64,000 bases of DNA from Histoplasma ohiense (taxonomy: Eukaryota; Ascomycota; Eurotiomycetes; Onygenales; Ajellomycetaceae): contig JAEVHH010000002.1 in NCBI GenBank assembly GCA_017607445.1, forward strand, positions 3,525,501 to 3,589,500. Direction: 5' to 3'. Each line of letters begins with the position of its first letter. Within the stretch, counting starts at the first letter, position 1. The notes below the pieces were generated by a model. The model saw only the letters and a list, made by a program, of their open reading frames with translations, was not told the DNA's origin and made no database searches. Shown piece by piece: positions 23,345 through 35,011 of this stretch. The translations under genes and the position numbers were made by a program.

Positions 23345-24219
23345 ATGATGATGAAATCAATATTCTGCACGCTTTCACTAGCAGCATTGGGCATGGCGCA
23401 ATCATCCACAACGGCTGCGCCTCCAGCGACTACCACGACTGGCCCTATCACTGTCTTCCAAGTCATTGTCCCCGCCGCAACTCCTGTACCCAGCGAAGCA
23501 TCCATCATTGGCGTCGTACGTATATTTCACCTGTACCATGTATTCTTTCTCACGCTCCGCCATGGCCATTTTCTCTTTATATGGGACAAAGGCGGCATCT
23601 AAAATGCAAGCAAACTGATCATACGTCTCCTCATTCCTCAGCGCAACGATGCTATTACATTCGGCATAGATGTCGACTGCTTGCCAAATCTCGCAAACGG
23701 CCGTTGTGAACCAGTTTCGGGCTTTGAAACCATTACAGTCATACAGGGCCCCAAGACTTACTCGCAGTCTGTCTCGATGTCCGGAGTGTGAGTTTCCCGT
23801 CTCCTTCTTCTCTTGCTTCTGATTTAAGCATCCTCGTTCCTCAAACAAGAAACCCCGCTTGAGGAGAGAGGGCGGGGTGAGAATTCCATTTTATACCAAC
23901 CAATAATGAACTATAACACCTTGCTATCTCTTGCATACCTGCTCACTTTCATTCTAGATTCATGGACGCCGCTTGCTCCCTGGGCGGCACCACAGTAGCA
24001 GATTGCACATTGAAAGTGGAATCGGGTAAGGTAAAAGGCGAGATCTCCACTAAATTGACTGGATCGCAAATTGCGACCGCATTCGCCGCTATCACGGCCA
24101 CGGCCGGTATCGAGAAGCTGGCCAATGTACCGCCAAATGCTGCGCCGAAGGCCACTGGGAACGTCAACTGGGCGATTGGCGGGGCCGCTGCGGCGCTTGC
24201 GATGGTTGCTGCCCTATAA
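23345..24219 (+). CDS. Small secreted, probably GPI-anchored surface protein (192 aa), three exons
   Basis: Proposed exons 23,345-23,515, 23,642-23,787 and 23,958-24,219. Donors are GTACGT and GTGAGT; acceptors are CATTCCTCAG and CATTCTAG; all phases join. The start is the first of three consecutive ATGs, followed by a signal peptide (MMMKSIFCTLSLAALGMAQS). A short TTAAPPATTTT linker follows, then a compact domain with four cysteines (VDCLPN, GRCEP, DAACS, ADCTL). The protein ends in a small-residue, hydrophobic tail (NWAIGGAAAALAMVAAL) after NAAPKATGNV, the layout of a GPI signal. The likely location is the plasma membrane or cell wall. The family is not recognised. It resembles in plan, but not in sequence, the protein at 28,808. 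Confidence 0.85.
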
Positions 24220-24929
24220 GTAGATGGGTGGAGATGATATCCTTTTTCTTGATAAAAATAACAATTGATAAAAATAATAACCATTACCCACTTTCAGTGG
24301 GTATATATACTTGATTTGTATATGTCTCCTTGGGTTCTGTTTATGTTCCTTTGACGTGTTTCGGGATTTCTTATGCATGAACCAGGGAGTAAATGCGGCG
24401 AACAATGAAGTATAGCAGGGGATGGGTTCTTCTTCCTTCATAGCCTGCGATATTTCGGGATAGATGTTTCACAGCAGACCGGCGAGAGGATGGGATAAAA
24501 GGTTGCATGCAATCTTCGAATATTCCGCCAAAAAGCGCGCGCACTCCGACCCTTCTCCCCCCCTCCCCACTGACTAATTTCGATATAGCCGAAATGTCCA
24601 CATGGAGGTCCCTATACAGTATCTCTTAGTATAAATAGAACTAGCCCACCTGAGCTGGACCGTAAAGGAAAACCTCACTCGTCAGGCCTAACAACTTACT
24701 ATTGCCCCCGTACAGTACATATGTAATTTACTATCCTGTTTCTGTATATTCTGGGACAGTCCACATAAATGTCGCTAGCTGCCCCAGGCCCTCTTGAGTT
24801 AAAACCAAATCCGACTCTTGAGACGTGGGACTCCGCAGGAAGATCTTTTCAAATGGAATAGTGATGGCACCATCAGCCTCCGAGGTTGATTGAACGCAGG
24901 CATTTTCGATCAGTTGGGGAACGCTTCCC
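24220..24929. other. 3' UTR and intergenic DNA
   Basis: A short A/T tract (GATAAAAATAACAATTGATAAAAATAATAA) follows the stop and may hold polyadenylation signals. The rest has no supported ORF. Confidence 0.4.
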
Positions 24930-25290
24930 TTGTATAAGTTTTATCCTGTTGGTCTCGGCGATTCTCCCATTTCCCATCTTCCAAGGGGAAGTTTGTCTTT
25001 GGTCCTCTCGATACCTATTGTAATGACCACCCCAACGTCTCCACTGGATGCTTCCAGCCACCAGCTTGCATCCCATTCAAGCTGAGCTTGAGACTCTGGG
25101 TACCCCACTTCCAACACACAAAAGTAGGCCATTGGCAATATCTTCCTTCAGGTAATCTGACTGGCAGCCAGGACATGTCTGGGGCCTTTTTCCCCTGAAA
25201 TATTTCAACATCGTCAGAATGAAGATTTCTCAGATGGGAGGAGTTGGTGTTCATTCTTGCCAATCTTTATGCAATAAGGTCACCAAAGGC
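24930..25290 (-). pseudogene. Decayed fragment of a fungal hypothetical protein (EVGYPES... family)
   Basis: On the - strand, DMSWLPVRLPEG and QWPTFV are read in one frame. After a 1-2 nt slip near 25,120 a second frame gives LEVGYPESQAQLEWDASWW, then VVITIGIERTKDK and GRWEMG. This order (WPT.V.EVGYSES, then an acidic/aromatic helix, then VVI.I..R) is one I recall from abundant fungal hypothetical proteins, possibly related to Uma2-like nucleases. The nuclease link is speculative. The frame slip and lack of start or end mark it as a pseudogene fragment. Confidence 0.45.
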
Positions 25291-25929
25291 TGAGATAAGA
25301 AACAAGAACGGTAACTAGTCTTTACGTAAGCCTAAGGCTCCGTAGACCCCAATGATCTGCTTAGTGTAAGGATTAATAGGGGGAAATGAGGAGGGAGGAT
25401 GACGGGAGGATGAAGGAAAGAAGGAAAGAAAGAAGGAAAGTAAAGAAAGGAAGAATATAGGGAGCAGATAAGAGAATGAACACGCTTAAGCAGGACGTGA
25501 CGTCAGGTGCTGAAAACGGGCATTATAGAAGGGGGTCCCAAATAACGACAAAGAAGACAACAAAAAAGACAGCAACAACTACTACAAGGAGAAAGAATCT
25601 TCATCACCCTATAACAGCTCTGCCCTTCTAATCCTTGGTACCATCTGGCCCTCCTGTCCTGGGAAGAGCAAAAAGCATCTAAACCAGACAACAAGGAATG
25701 TAATCAGCTGGTCGGCTTGACCGTACAGGAACGGGAATATAGATACTCTCCCAGAAGCATTGAGACCGCGCAAACCAAGAATAAGCTTAGAGAGTTCGAT
25801 TTGGATTTTGAATGCCCCGCCAAACAGTGGCCTGAAGTGGAGTGCCATCCTCCTGCTGGGGGCCGGATGGAATGGCGCAAAAAGCTCATTCCTGATAGAC
25901 GAGCGCCTATCAAGCAACTGACTTAAGGG
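25291..25929. other. Intergenic, with purine-rich tract
   Basis: A GGAAAGAA/GGAGGATGA purine tract lies at about 25,380-25,460. ORFs on both strands at 25,609-25,926 overlap each other and show no family features. The stretch lies between two decayed elements and is probably degraded repeat DNA. Confidence 0.35.
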
Positions 25930-26680
25930 CCCCCTTTATGATACTTAGGGGTGTACTGTGGCCCACGATTGGGGTTCAGAAGGAAGGTCCTTTTCCAGGC
26001 TCGGAGAAAGAAGGTCAAAGCATAAACCTGTGATGCATATCCTTCATGGCAATACATGCCACTGTATCGTCGTGTTCTCTGGACCCTTTGTACAGCCCGA
26101 TCAACTAGGCCAGAAATGGCTTCCAACAAGCGCTCCAGCTCCCCAACATTATAGTCTGGCGCACTTCTGAAGCCAGACAATCTCCTTTTCCTTTTCTCTC
26201 GCCTGCTTGTCTTTTTTTAGCTCAAGCTCTGCCTTTTTGATAATTTAACACCTTGCGATACGCAGAGGTGAGCGTAGGCAGCTCGTCAGAAACCTCAATA
26301 AGTTTGGTCCTAGTCCTTGCCCTACCGAGTCCTCTGATCCACATCCCTATAAAGGCTTCGAGGAGAAGGATCTCGGGTTACTTACCTATCACAAGGGTGG
26401 TTGCGACCTGGTCCTTGATACCCAACCATCTCAGGATCTTGACACCCAGCTGGTAATATTCGGTCAAGTCATTCTCTCCCTGCAGCAACTTCGCCATCTC
26501 CGCCTCACAGGACACCTTATCCTCAGTGCTCTTCTCAGGGAACTGGTCCCTGAATACCTCCAAGAAGGTAATACAGTTATCCTCAGTAGGATTCTCGAGA
26601 AGGCGCATCAGCGAGGGATTGGCTTGGATCCACTCCTCGGCTTCCCCAGTGACGAAGGAATCTCATTCTCTAGATAGCTG
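25930..26680 (-). pseudogene. Retrotransposon gag-like remnant
   Basis: The - strand frame at 26,378-26,608 reads FLEVFRDQFPEKSTEDKVS, then ENDLTEYYQLGVKILRWLG. This matches the familiar fungal gag pattern of a helical FxDALTxxYxD segment followed by SLTEYYRxxxxLLxRxG. Downstream, after stops, the same strand gives KKAELELKKDKQAREKEKE (about 26,170-26,230), a charged coiled coil usual after the gag core, then DYNVGELERLLEAISGLVD. Several stops separate the blocks. No LTR or pol was found nearby. This DNA keeps CpG and CC/GG, unlike the block at 1-17 kb. Confidence 0.5.
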
Positions 26681-27304
26681 CTTCATGTGATCTGGAAGGC
26701 ATTTGTAAAACAAGCACTTGATTTATTTTATCATAGCTGAATAAAGGCTTCGCAATGTCTCCATTCTTTCCAAGTTGTTGCTCACATGCAGCTCGCGAGA
26801 CACATGAGAATACCGTGAAGGGGCTTTCTCAAAAGTGAATGATTCCTTCCATGTGCTTTACCTATCCTTTGTATTTGTATTCACGCGTGTTGCTTGGAAG
26901 ATACTTCGTTGACCATTGCCTGACAGTTCGGGCCGACAGTAGCTCCGCCGCGCCGGCATCTTCTTAATACAAACGTGGGGCCGGAGCATTCCCAGGCTTG
27001 CGTGGGATTTCCAATTAACGGAAGGGTCTACTCCGGACGTTATGGGGCCCCTTGGAGGCACGAGTGGCCTACAGAACATTCTATATACCAATGGTCGCTG
27101 TCGCATTATTTGCAAGAAATAATATGCCATTGATTTCTCTCTTTGTGGCTTGGTGATGCTTGCTCTTTCTTCAAATTTGCTATTCCTGTGCCTCAACATC
27201 GTGCGCCAACTTCCTTGTACGCCCGATTGATTTACTACATTTGAGCGAAAATTTACTTAAGAACATATCACCCTTTAGAAGAAGAGTAGTGTGTATCTAG
27301 AAGG
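26681..27304. other. Intergenic / promoter of the P-loop kinase gene
   Basis: No supported ORF; the minus ORF at 26,858-27,199 has no family features. ACTACATTTGAGC...AGAAGGATGG leads into the start codon at 27,305. Confidence 0.4.
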
Positions 27305-28124
27305 ATGGAAGAGCAGGTCAGCAGGCTAGTTGACAAGGCATGGGGTAAGTTTCGAACACAACAACCCTCTTTCCAAACTCCCCCTTCCAAAACCTGTATG
27401 TACTATAGGGATCTAGAATATTTCCCTGAGATAACCTTACGTATACGTAGCCAAATTCCTTTCCACTCCACCCTCCGCGCGTCTCATGATTGCCATCAGT
27501 GGCATTCCGGGCTCCGGCAAGACTACCCTAGCAACCACCATGGCCAGACGACTAAATCAACGCTACTCCTCTATTTACCCTAACGTAACCGCGCCCATTG
27601 CAACCTCAGTTTCAATGGACGGCTATCACCTCTCCCGCGCCCAGCTCGCTGCGATGCCAGAACCTGCCTATGCGATCGCCAGACGTGGCGCAGCATTCAC
27701 CTTCGACCCCGCGAAATTCCTCCGACTGGTGCGTGCGCTGCGGGAACCGCTGGTTCCGGATTCCAGCACGCTGTACGCGCCTAGTTTCGACCATGCCGTC
27801 AAGGACCCCGTGGAGGATGACGTGCCCATCCCCGCGACGTCGCGGGTGATATTTTTCGAGGGAAATTATCTGAGTCTTGGTAAAGAACCGTGGAAGGAGG
27901 CGGCGGCGCTGATGGATGAGTTGTGGTTTGTTGAGGTGGATTTTGAGACGGCGCGAAAGAGATTGGTTGCGAGGCATGTTAGAGCTGGAATTGCGAAGGA
28001 TGAGGAGGAGGCGGATCGGAGGGCGGTGGAGAATGATTTGGTTAATGGGAGGGAGATTGTGGATTTTCGGCTAGATGCGCAGGAGGTTATTGTGAGTCGA
28101 GAGGACGAGAGCTGGAAGCCCTGA
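27305..28124 (+). CDS. P-loop kinase of the uridine kinase / phosphoribulokinase-like family (237 aa), two exons
   Basis: Proposed exons 27,305-27,344 and 27,451-28,124. The 40-nt first exon (MEEQVSRLVDKAW) ends at GGTAAGT. The acceptor ACGTATACGTAG restores phase, giving DKAWAKFLSTPPSARLMIAI. Walker A is GIPGSGKTT at residues 31-39; SMDGYHLSR (about 68-76) is the substrate-binding/Walker-B-like segment typical of PRK/UDK-like enzymes. ARRGAAFTFDP and FFEGNYLSL follow, then a lid-type basic segment (FETARKRLVARHVRAG). The length is right for the single-domain fungal members (yeast Yfh7-like). The family phosphorylates nucleosides or small metabolites; the substrate cannot be read from sequence. 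No targeting peptide, so probably cytosolic. Confidence 0.9.
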
Positions 28125-28807
28125 GGGGGGATGGGAGAGCGTGGGAGTGAGTGTGAGTTTATTAATGGGTCGGATTCAGTCCAGCTCCCGTTCAGCTGTT
28201 TTCGAATCCCGCGATTAAAAGTGTTGCATGGTGATTATTCCTCTAGCTATTGAAGCATGAAGCGATGTTATCCATGGATATTATGCGAGAGTCATGTGAA
28301 GGATTGTTTCATTGAAACAACAGTGATGATGTTCTCTTTGCCGGGAATTAGGACCCAAAGATATCGTATGTTCCACATTTCGGAAGAACATTTCGTCGTC
28401 TATCTATTGTTGACGTACGATGCATAGTACATACACATCTTGTCCAGCCCTGAAGCTCAACATCAAAAATCCCGAGTAGGCCAGTCTAAACCGTATTGGG
28501 ATGCGATGGCTTGGCACATCCTGAAACAGCGTTGGCCCTTTGACATTTGCTCTTTGGAAACTTTATTCCTTTTCTTCTTGCAACCCATTTTAACCGAGTC
28601 ACTCCTTGCCTATACTCTCTGAGTTAGTTTAATCCTTTCTGCTAGCTTCACATTCATTTTTCGTTTCTCAGTTCTTTTGCAACCTTCGACGACTTCATTT
28701 CGAATCAAACAGACCTAAGTTTCCGTTTCGAGGACACCAACCAACATCGAATAATTTCCAGTTACGATCGCTATCTATCAATTCCCCCCCTGAAAAAGAC
28801 AGCCAAC
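28125..28807. other. Intergenic region
   Basis: 3' UTR of the kinase and promoter/leader of the next gene, which is rich in TTTC/CTTC (28,560-28,800). Nothing else supported. Confidence 0.4.
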
Positions 28808-29473
28808 ATGTTCGCTTCTAAATTTGTCTTCTTTGCTGCTCTGATGGCGGTATTCACCGCTGTCATTGCCGTGCCTCCTGGATGTCTTATCGGAGCTATC
28901 AAGTACGTTGTGAAGGATAAACCTCCCGAAAATTCTCCACAAAAAAAAAAAAGAAGGCGCCCGAAGGAAAAGACCCTAGTTTCAGAGAACGAGGGAGTGG
29001 TCGTAGCTAATGACTCGCTGTAATATAGCACCCAAAAGGACCCCGGCAACCTCAAGGCTGTCTGCAGCACCGAGGATGTCCAGCGCGAAATCGTGAAAAT
29101 GTGTCCAGAAGACACCGTCAAGGCTGCTCTGAAATCGTTCTCTGACTCATGCGCCGAAGCTGGTCAGAAAGTCTGTACGTTACTGCTCACCCTCACTCAT
29201 TTCTGCACTTCTTTACCGAACGGGTATTCTTAACCGTATGGAGCACGAGTTAGCGCTAACAAACGGTCCTGTATTGCTATAGCACTCATCGACATCAACA
29301 AGCCAACCAGTACCTCTGGCGCATCAAATGGTGGTGACAATGGTGGCAGCAACCCCACTTCCACCTCTTCTGGTTCCCATTCTACTGGTACATCCGCCGG
29401 ATACGTACACAATATTGACTCCTTCACCGTCGCAGCCGTTGTCGCCCTCGTTGGACTGGTCTCGAGTATGTAG
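28808..29473 (+). CDS. Small four-cysteine GPI-type surface protein (143 aa), three exons
   Basis: Proposed exons 28,808-28,902, 29,029-29,174 and 29,283-29,473. Both donors are GTACGT; acceptors are GTAATATAG and TTGCTATAG; phases join. Without splicing the first frame reads into an artefactual lysine-rich tail. The protein has a signal peptide (MFASKFVFFAALMAVFTAVIA), then PPGCLIGAINTQKDPGNLKAV with four cysteines in all (PPGC, AVCS, KMCP, DSCA), ending SDSCAEAGQKV. A Ser/Gly/Asn/Thr linker follows, then a hydrophobic GPI-like tail (FTVAAVVALVGLVSSM). The helical four-cysteine unit resembles small fungal GPI cell-wall proteins and is shorter than an eight-cysteine CFEM domain. Likely cell-wall or membrane located; function unknown. 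Confidence 0.87.
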
Positions 29474-30048
29474 AGAGAGATGGATTAACACATTAAGCAG
29501 GCGCACACTCCGGTCTTTCCGTATGCGTATATCAGATAATCAGATGACTATTTTTGTGGGTTCTCTCGTCTTGCGCTCTCTTAAGCAGGGAGGGGAAAGG
29601 CTAAAAGACCTTTTTTTGCGTGTGTGTGTTTTTATAGACGGGTTCAATGTCGCTTTTTTTCCCCTTTACCTTGCAATTCAAGATTCCATATTTTGTTCGT
29701 GTGGGGTTGCATGTTCGGGCATTGCAGACGCCATTTTGATACCACTTTGCCACTAGATATTTTTGCTGGCTTCTCTTGTATCCTCATCCATTTTTCAGGA
29801 TGTGTATTCGAAGTCCATTGATATCCATACAGTCCAGTCCATATGTAGAATTAGATAAGAGTTGAAACCTGTGTCAGACAATCAAGGTCACCACCAGTGA
29901 AACTGCAATTTAATAGCGTTCTAGCTGTTAACTCGGGCCTCCCCAGTCGCACCTGGCAAAGTGTACCTGCTGCATTCTGTTTTGCCACGTGATCGCTCTC
30001 AGCGCCCAATTAAGGAAAACCACGCCGCGTCTCCCTCCAAGCTCGGGA

Positions 30049-30054
30049 ACGCGT
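30049..30054. promoter_or_regulatory. MCB-type element (ACGCGT) upstream of RNR1
   Basis: A perfect ACGCGT lies about 310 bp before the RNR1 start codon. In yeasts, MBF binds this MluI cell-cycle box to drive G1/S transcription of DNA-synthesis genes including the RNR large subunit. One hexamer can occur by chance, so the regulatory role is inferred from gene identity and position. Confidence 0.45.
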
Positions 30055-30125
30055 CTTGCTTTGAAAGCAAATTCTTCCTTCTCCCCACCATCATCCTCTG
30101 CAACTTCTCCTTCAACCTCGTCCTC

Positions 30126-30170
30126 GACCTCCTCCTCCTCCTCCTCCTCCTCCTCCTCTTCTTCCTCCTC
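30126..30170 (+). repeat. (CTC)n microsatellite in the RNR1 leader
   Basis: Nearly uninterrupted CTC triplets, followed by CTTCTTCCTCCTC, about 200 bp before the start codon. This is a typical pyrimidine tract of a strongly expressed fungal gene. Confidence 0.85.
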
Positions 30171-30365
30171 AATCCTCATACCCTATACTCGTTTCTCTTC
30201 TTATCTCCCCATTCTCCATTGTTTATATCATATCCGCCTTCCGCACCATCTGCTTTTTTGGAACAGATTCATCGCCTTTTCCCCTCCATCCTTCTCAAAC
30301 AACTCAGAGTCACTAGGTATCTTGAACACGACTTTGAATCAATTCAATAGAGAACGTGCTTCAAG

Positions 30366-33300
30366 ATGTTTGTTTATAAAAGAGGTGAGTTCGCCGATCT
30401 CCCTTCTCCCACCTCATGTTGGGCTGTATTTTCTTGGAGATGTTTTCGTCGTCTTCATTGGTGTTCTTCTGACTGCGAACTGAGGGCTCGAACTGACATT
30501 CATACAAATATAGATGGACGTAAGGAACGGGTGCAGTTCGACAAGATCACAGCTCGGGTATCTAGGCTCTGCTATGGCCTGGATCCGGAGCATGTCGATG
30601 CTGCAGCTATCACCCAGAAGGTCATTTCTGGGGTTTATCAAGGAGTAACGACCGTCGAACTCGACAACTTGGTAAGAAGACTCCCAATTAATTGCATTTT
30701 TCCTGAGGAATCCCTTCTGACTATGCTTTTCTCATATCTATGTACAGGCAGCTGAGACTGCTGCGTATATGACCGTAACCCATCCAGATTATGCCACCCT
30801 TGCTGCCCGGATAGCTGTATCCAACCTCCACAAGCAAACGAAGAAACAGTTCTCTTCCGTGATAGATGACCTGTACCATTACCACAACCCGAAAAACCAA
30901 CGACCTGCCCCGATGATATCGCAGACTACGTACGAAACAGTGATGCGTCATGCAGATGAATTTAATTCCGCTATTGTCTATGATCGTGATTTCAACTACC
31001 AATACTTTGGATTCAAGACTCTGGAGCGGTCTTATTTGCTTCGAATTAACGGCAAAGTTGCGGAACGCCCGCAACACATGATCATGCGTGTTGCTGTTGG
31101 CATCCACGGAGATGATGTAGAAAGGGTCATCGAAACATATAATCTCATGTCCCAGAAATTCTTCACACATGCTTCTCCAACCCTTTTCAATGCTGGTACC
31201 CCTCAGCCTCAGATGGCTTCTTGTTTCCTAATCGACATGAAGGAGGACAGTATTGAGGGTATTTATGACACTTTGAAGACTTGTGCTTTGATTTCAAAAA
31301 CTGCTGGTGGTATTGGTCTCAACATTCACCGCATTCGTGGCACTGGCTCTTACATAGCTGGAACAAATGGGTCCTCAAATGGAATCGTTCCTATGCTCCG
31401 GGTTTTCAACAACACTGCCAGATATGTCGACCAGGGTGGCAACAAGCGGCCAGGAGCTTTCGCTATTTACCTAGAGCCATGGCACACCGATATCTTTGAG
31501 TTTTTGGATCTTCGTAAGAACCATGGTAAGGAAGAAGTCCGGGCTCGCGATCTCTTCCTTGCTCTCTGGACGCCTGATTTGTTTATGAAGCGTGTTGAGA
31601 AAAACGGCGAATGGACTCTGTTTTGCCCCAATGAAGCACCAGGGTTAGCTGATGTCTATGGCGACGAGTTTGAGGCACTTTACGAAAAGTATGTTTCAGT
31701 ACAACCAGAACCAAGTCACCATACAAAAGTAACTGACCTGACTCCTGGTATATAGGTACGAAAAGGAAGGCAGAGGCAAAAAGACTGTAAAAGCCCAGAA
31801 ACTCTGGTACGCCATTCTTGAAGCTCAAACAGAGACAGGAAACCCCTTTATGCTTTACAAGGACTCTTGCAACAGAAAGAGCAACCAAAAGAACCTGGGC
31901 ACAATTCGAAGCTCTAATCTATGTACTGAAATCATCGAATATTGCTCACCAGATGAAGTTGCGGTTTGCAACTTGGCATCTATTGCGTTGCCCACTTTTG
32001 TTGATCCTATCCGGGGAGAGTATGACTTCGGCAAACTCCATGAAGTAACTCAGGTTGTTGTTCGCAATCTTAACAAGATCATTGATCGGAATTACTATCC
32101 AGTTGAGGAAGCGAAACGAAGCAACTTCCGCCATCGTCCCATTGCTTGTGGTGTACAGGGTCTTGCGGATGCTTTCCTTGCTCTGCGACTTCCATTTGAT
32201 TCCCCTGAAGCAAAACAGTTGAATATTCAAATTTTTGAAACAATTTACCACGCAGGATTGACTGCATCCTGCGAGTTAGCTAAGATTGATGGTCCATATT
32301 CCACATATGAAGGCTCCCCGGTCTCTCAAGGTATTCTTCAGTATGATATGTGGAATGTTACTCCAACCGACCTTTGGGATTGGGATTCATTGAAACAAGA
32401 TATTGCAAAGCACGGAGTGCGTAATAGTTTACTTGTTGCGCCCATGCCTACTGCCAGCACCAGCCAGATTCTTGGGTTCAATGAATGCTTTGAGCCCTAT
32501 ACCTCTAATATCTACTCTCGCCGTGTTCTTGCTGGTGAATTCCAAATTGTCAATCCATGGCTCCTGAAAGACCTTGTGGACATGGGTCTCTGGTCTGACA
32601 ACATGAAAAATCGTATTATTGCAGAGGGTGGCTCAATTCAAAATATTCCCAACATTCCCCAGGATATCAAAGCACTTTATAAGACTGTCTGGGAAATATC
32701 TCAGCGAACTATTGTCCAGATGGCTGCTGATCGTGGTGCATTTATCGACCAATCCCAGTCGCTAAATATCCATCTGAAGGAGCCCACCATGGGAAAGATT
32801 ACCAGCATGCATTTCACTGGTTGGAAACTCGGCTTGAAGACCGGAATGTATTATCTCCGTACAATGGCTGCCTCGGCTCCAATTCAATTTACTGTGGACC
32901 AAGAACAACTCAAAGTTGCAGACACGAACGTTGCGCGCGTCAATGGTGCTCTGAAAAAACGAGGTGGTGTTTCCCCCAGCTCTGCTAGCGCCTACTCCTC
33001 TGTTCCTCGTCCCATGTATGATCAAATACAGGACGATGATCAGGCATCATCCTTACCTCAAGTGGGCACGATAACCGTTGACATTTCCCCAACGCCTGCT
33101 GCTCCCCAGCAGAGTACTGGGTTGGCGTCATCAGAAGGTACGAAGGCACAGGCCAATGGATCTGGTGATTTGACAAAAGAAGAGACCGACGGCGAGGGGG
33201 AGACCGAGGCGGATATATATTCGCAGAAAGTTATTGCTTGTGAGTGGTTTTTTTTTTTTTTTTTTTTCATCTCTTTTTGTTTTTACCATTGGTTGATCCC

Positions 33301-33383
33301 CACCTGATTGATGCTAATGAACCTATAACCCAACGTCAGGCAGTATCGAAAACCCAGAATCCTGTGTGATGTGCAGTGGTTAA
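30366..33383 (+). CDS. RNR1: Ribonucleoside-diphosphate reductase, large (R1) subunit (881 aa), five exons
   Basis: Proposed exons 30,366-30,384, 30,514-30,671, 30,748-31,688, 31,756-33,239 and 33,340-33,383; all GT-AG and in phase. It reduces ribonucleoside diphosphates to dNDPs with the R2 subunit, cytosolic. The N-terminus [19 protein letters not shown] starts the ATP-cone (about 1-92). Active-site residues are visible: C218 in MASCFL, N427/C429/E431 in NLCTEI, and C444 in AVCNLAS, the second redox cysteine. The C-terminal shuttle pair C876/C879 (SCVMCSG) is encoded by the tiny last exon. Length and residue numbering are close to yeast Rnr1. The linker before the C-terminal tail (about 790-860) is low complexity, as is usual. 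The last intron begins with a run of about 20 T. An upstream MCB box fits cell-cycle control. Confidence 0.98.
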
Positions 33384-34446
33384 ACGAGATGGGGCCTGCA
33401 TTCCCTGTAGTTGATAGGGCATGTACAATTCAAATGCCCACATATCACTCAGAATTTTGATGAACTGGACTATCTGGTAATGGGACTATACCCATCATCC
33501 AGATATTGATCGATTAAATAATATTTCTTTTCTATTTACTTCTGTCTCGTTTCCTTTTCGTAATGTTATCGTCTGCGTTTTGCCCACAAAACCCACCTTT
33601 ATTTTGCCGTATGCCACGTCGTCACCATAATGATGTTGCTGATGGATATATATGAGCTCTCTTTCCATTACGTTGTCTAATGTTTTTTTCTTTTTCTCTT
33701 CCTTCTGGACTTCGCTATAAATTTTTTCCAACCCGTGGCACCGTTATAGGATTTGTCCTCCGGTTTTCTATACGAAACCACCCCTTTCGCCATTTATATA
33801 TATCTTAGCATTGCCGCTCGTCTCACCCCTTTTTTATGGTTACATTTTTCTAGTTTTATTGTTGATATTTGTTTTGTTGTTTTGTTTTTTTTTTTTTTTT
33901 TTGGTCTTTTGCTCCTTATTTGCCTTTTACGTTTCAAAATATATAATATCATTGTAAATTTGTTTGTGAAGTGCAGGAGATAATCTTGTTTCTTTGCATC
34001 GATATGCAGGGGTATTTTCTCACCGAGGGCGGAGTAAAAAATAAAAATAAAAAGCGACGGAAAGCAAAAAAGGGGCTATCAATCAAGCAATTCTAGTAAT
34101 ATGTATGGTTGTAGACTCAGCACAGAGAGCAAGAATTACCAAGTTTGCCAGCCAGGTTAACCGTAGCATCTGACTTGTCCCAGGCATCATTTCAGAGCAA
34201 AATCAACCAGATCGATCGATATTCAGAGAAAGTTAGTTCCACATGACACGAAAACCCTAACCCTCTGGATATCTGCCTGGCCACTGCTTTCTTCTATGTG
34301 CAGTACATGGACGGGACTACAGTCCCAAGTACTACCCCCCCTGCGTCAAGCAAGGAAACAAACAAAGCAAAAGCAAACACCAAACAAAGCAAAGCAGAAC
34401 CGAGAATCGGCTTTGTGTATGTAGGGGGGCGAATGTCTGGTTTGCC

Positions 34447-34483
34447 GCTCTGCTCTGCTCTGCTCTGCTCTGCTCTGCTCTGC
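34447..34483 (+). repeat. (CTCTG)n pentanucleotide array
   Basis: About seven copies of CTCTG in perfect tandem. Confidence 0.95.
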
Positions 34484-34627
34484 GGACGGGGGTTGGGTTG
34501 TGGGATCTTGCAGGTTTATGCACAGGACGGCGGGTACCTCGCATGCCGCATGCACAGACAGCAGTATGGGGCGGTGTTGGTGTGTGGTGGGTTTGGGGAG
34601 AGCACGCTCGCTTTGTTTGTTCCCTGA

Positions 34628-34629
<2 letters not shown>

Positions 34630-34660
<31 letters not shown>
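34630..34660 (+). repeat. Poly(T) tract, 31 bp
   Basis: An uninterrupted T run. Read on the - strand it is a poly(A) run; no retroelement body was recognised next to it. Confidence 0.9.
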
Positions 34661-34661
<1 letters not shown>

Positions 34662-35011
34662 TGGGAGAGGGGGGGAGAAGGGGGGGAAAGTGCTGAACGA
34701 CGACTTACTGCCAACTAGTTACAAGGCACAGTTCCCTGTAGTTAGAGTAACTAACCAATTCTGATCCGTTTTTCGCTCCCTAAACTGGCTTGGCTCAACT
34801 CAGCTCGGCTCAGCCCAGCCGAACCAACCGGGAGAAAGAAGGAGTGGAAAATAATGAGAATGGTACAGCACATATATGAACGTTAAAAGGCTTGATAAGG
34901 AGTAAGGAGAGGAGGGAGAAATAAATTTTGTAAATTCCTTTTCCCCCTCCCTTCGGCCCCCCCTTTGTTGATTCCGTCTATATACAACAGTAGTTTATCA
35001 CTCATTCAAAA

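Larger units (their letters stand above)
29474..30365. other. Intergenic region and RNR1 promoter/leader
   Basis: 29,474-29,900 is the T-rich 3' UTR of the surface-protein gene. From about 30,000 the + strand is pyrimidine-rich with a long CTC run, ending in the RNR1 start at 30,366 (context CAAGATG). Confidence 0.5.
33384..35011. other. RNR1 3' region and repeat-rich intergenic DNA
   Basis: No supported gene. 33,540-33,960 is T-rich (a run of 20+ T near 33,886). It contains a CTCTG pentanucleotide array, a 31-T run followed by GTGGGAGAGGGGGGG, and short GGCTCAACTCAGCTCGGCTCAG repeats near 34,790. Short ORFs over the arrays are artefacts. Confidence 0.5.

Noticed and set aside
29989..30483. 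164-codon Ser-rich ORF upstream of RNR1
   Set aside because: Translation of the CTC microsatellite and leader; runs across the RNR1 start codon and first donor.
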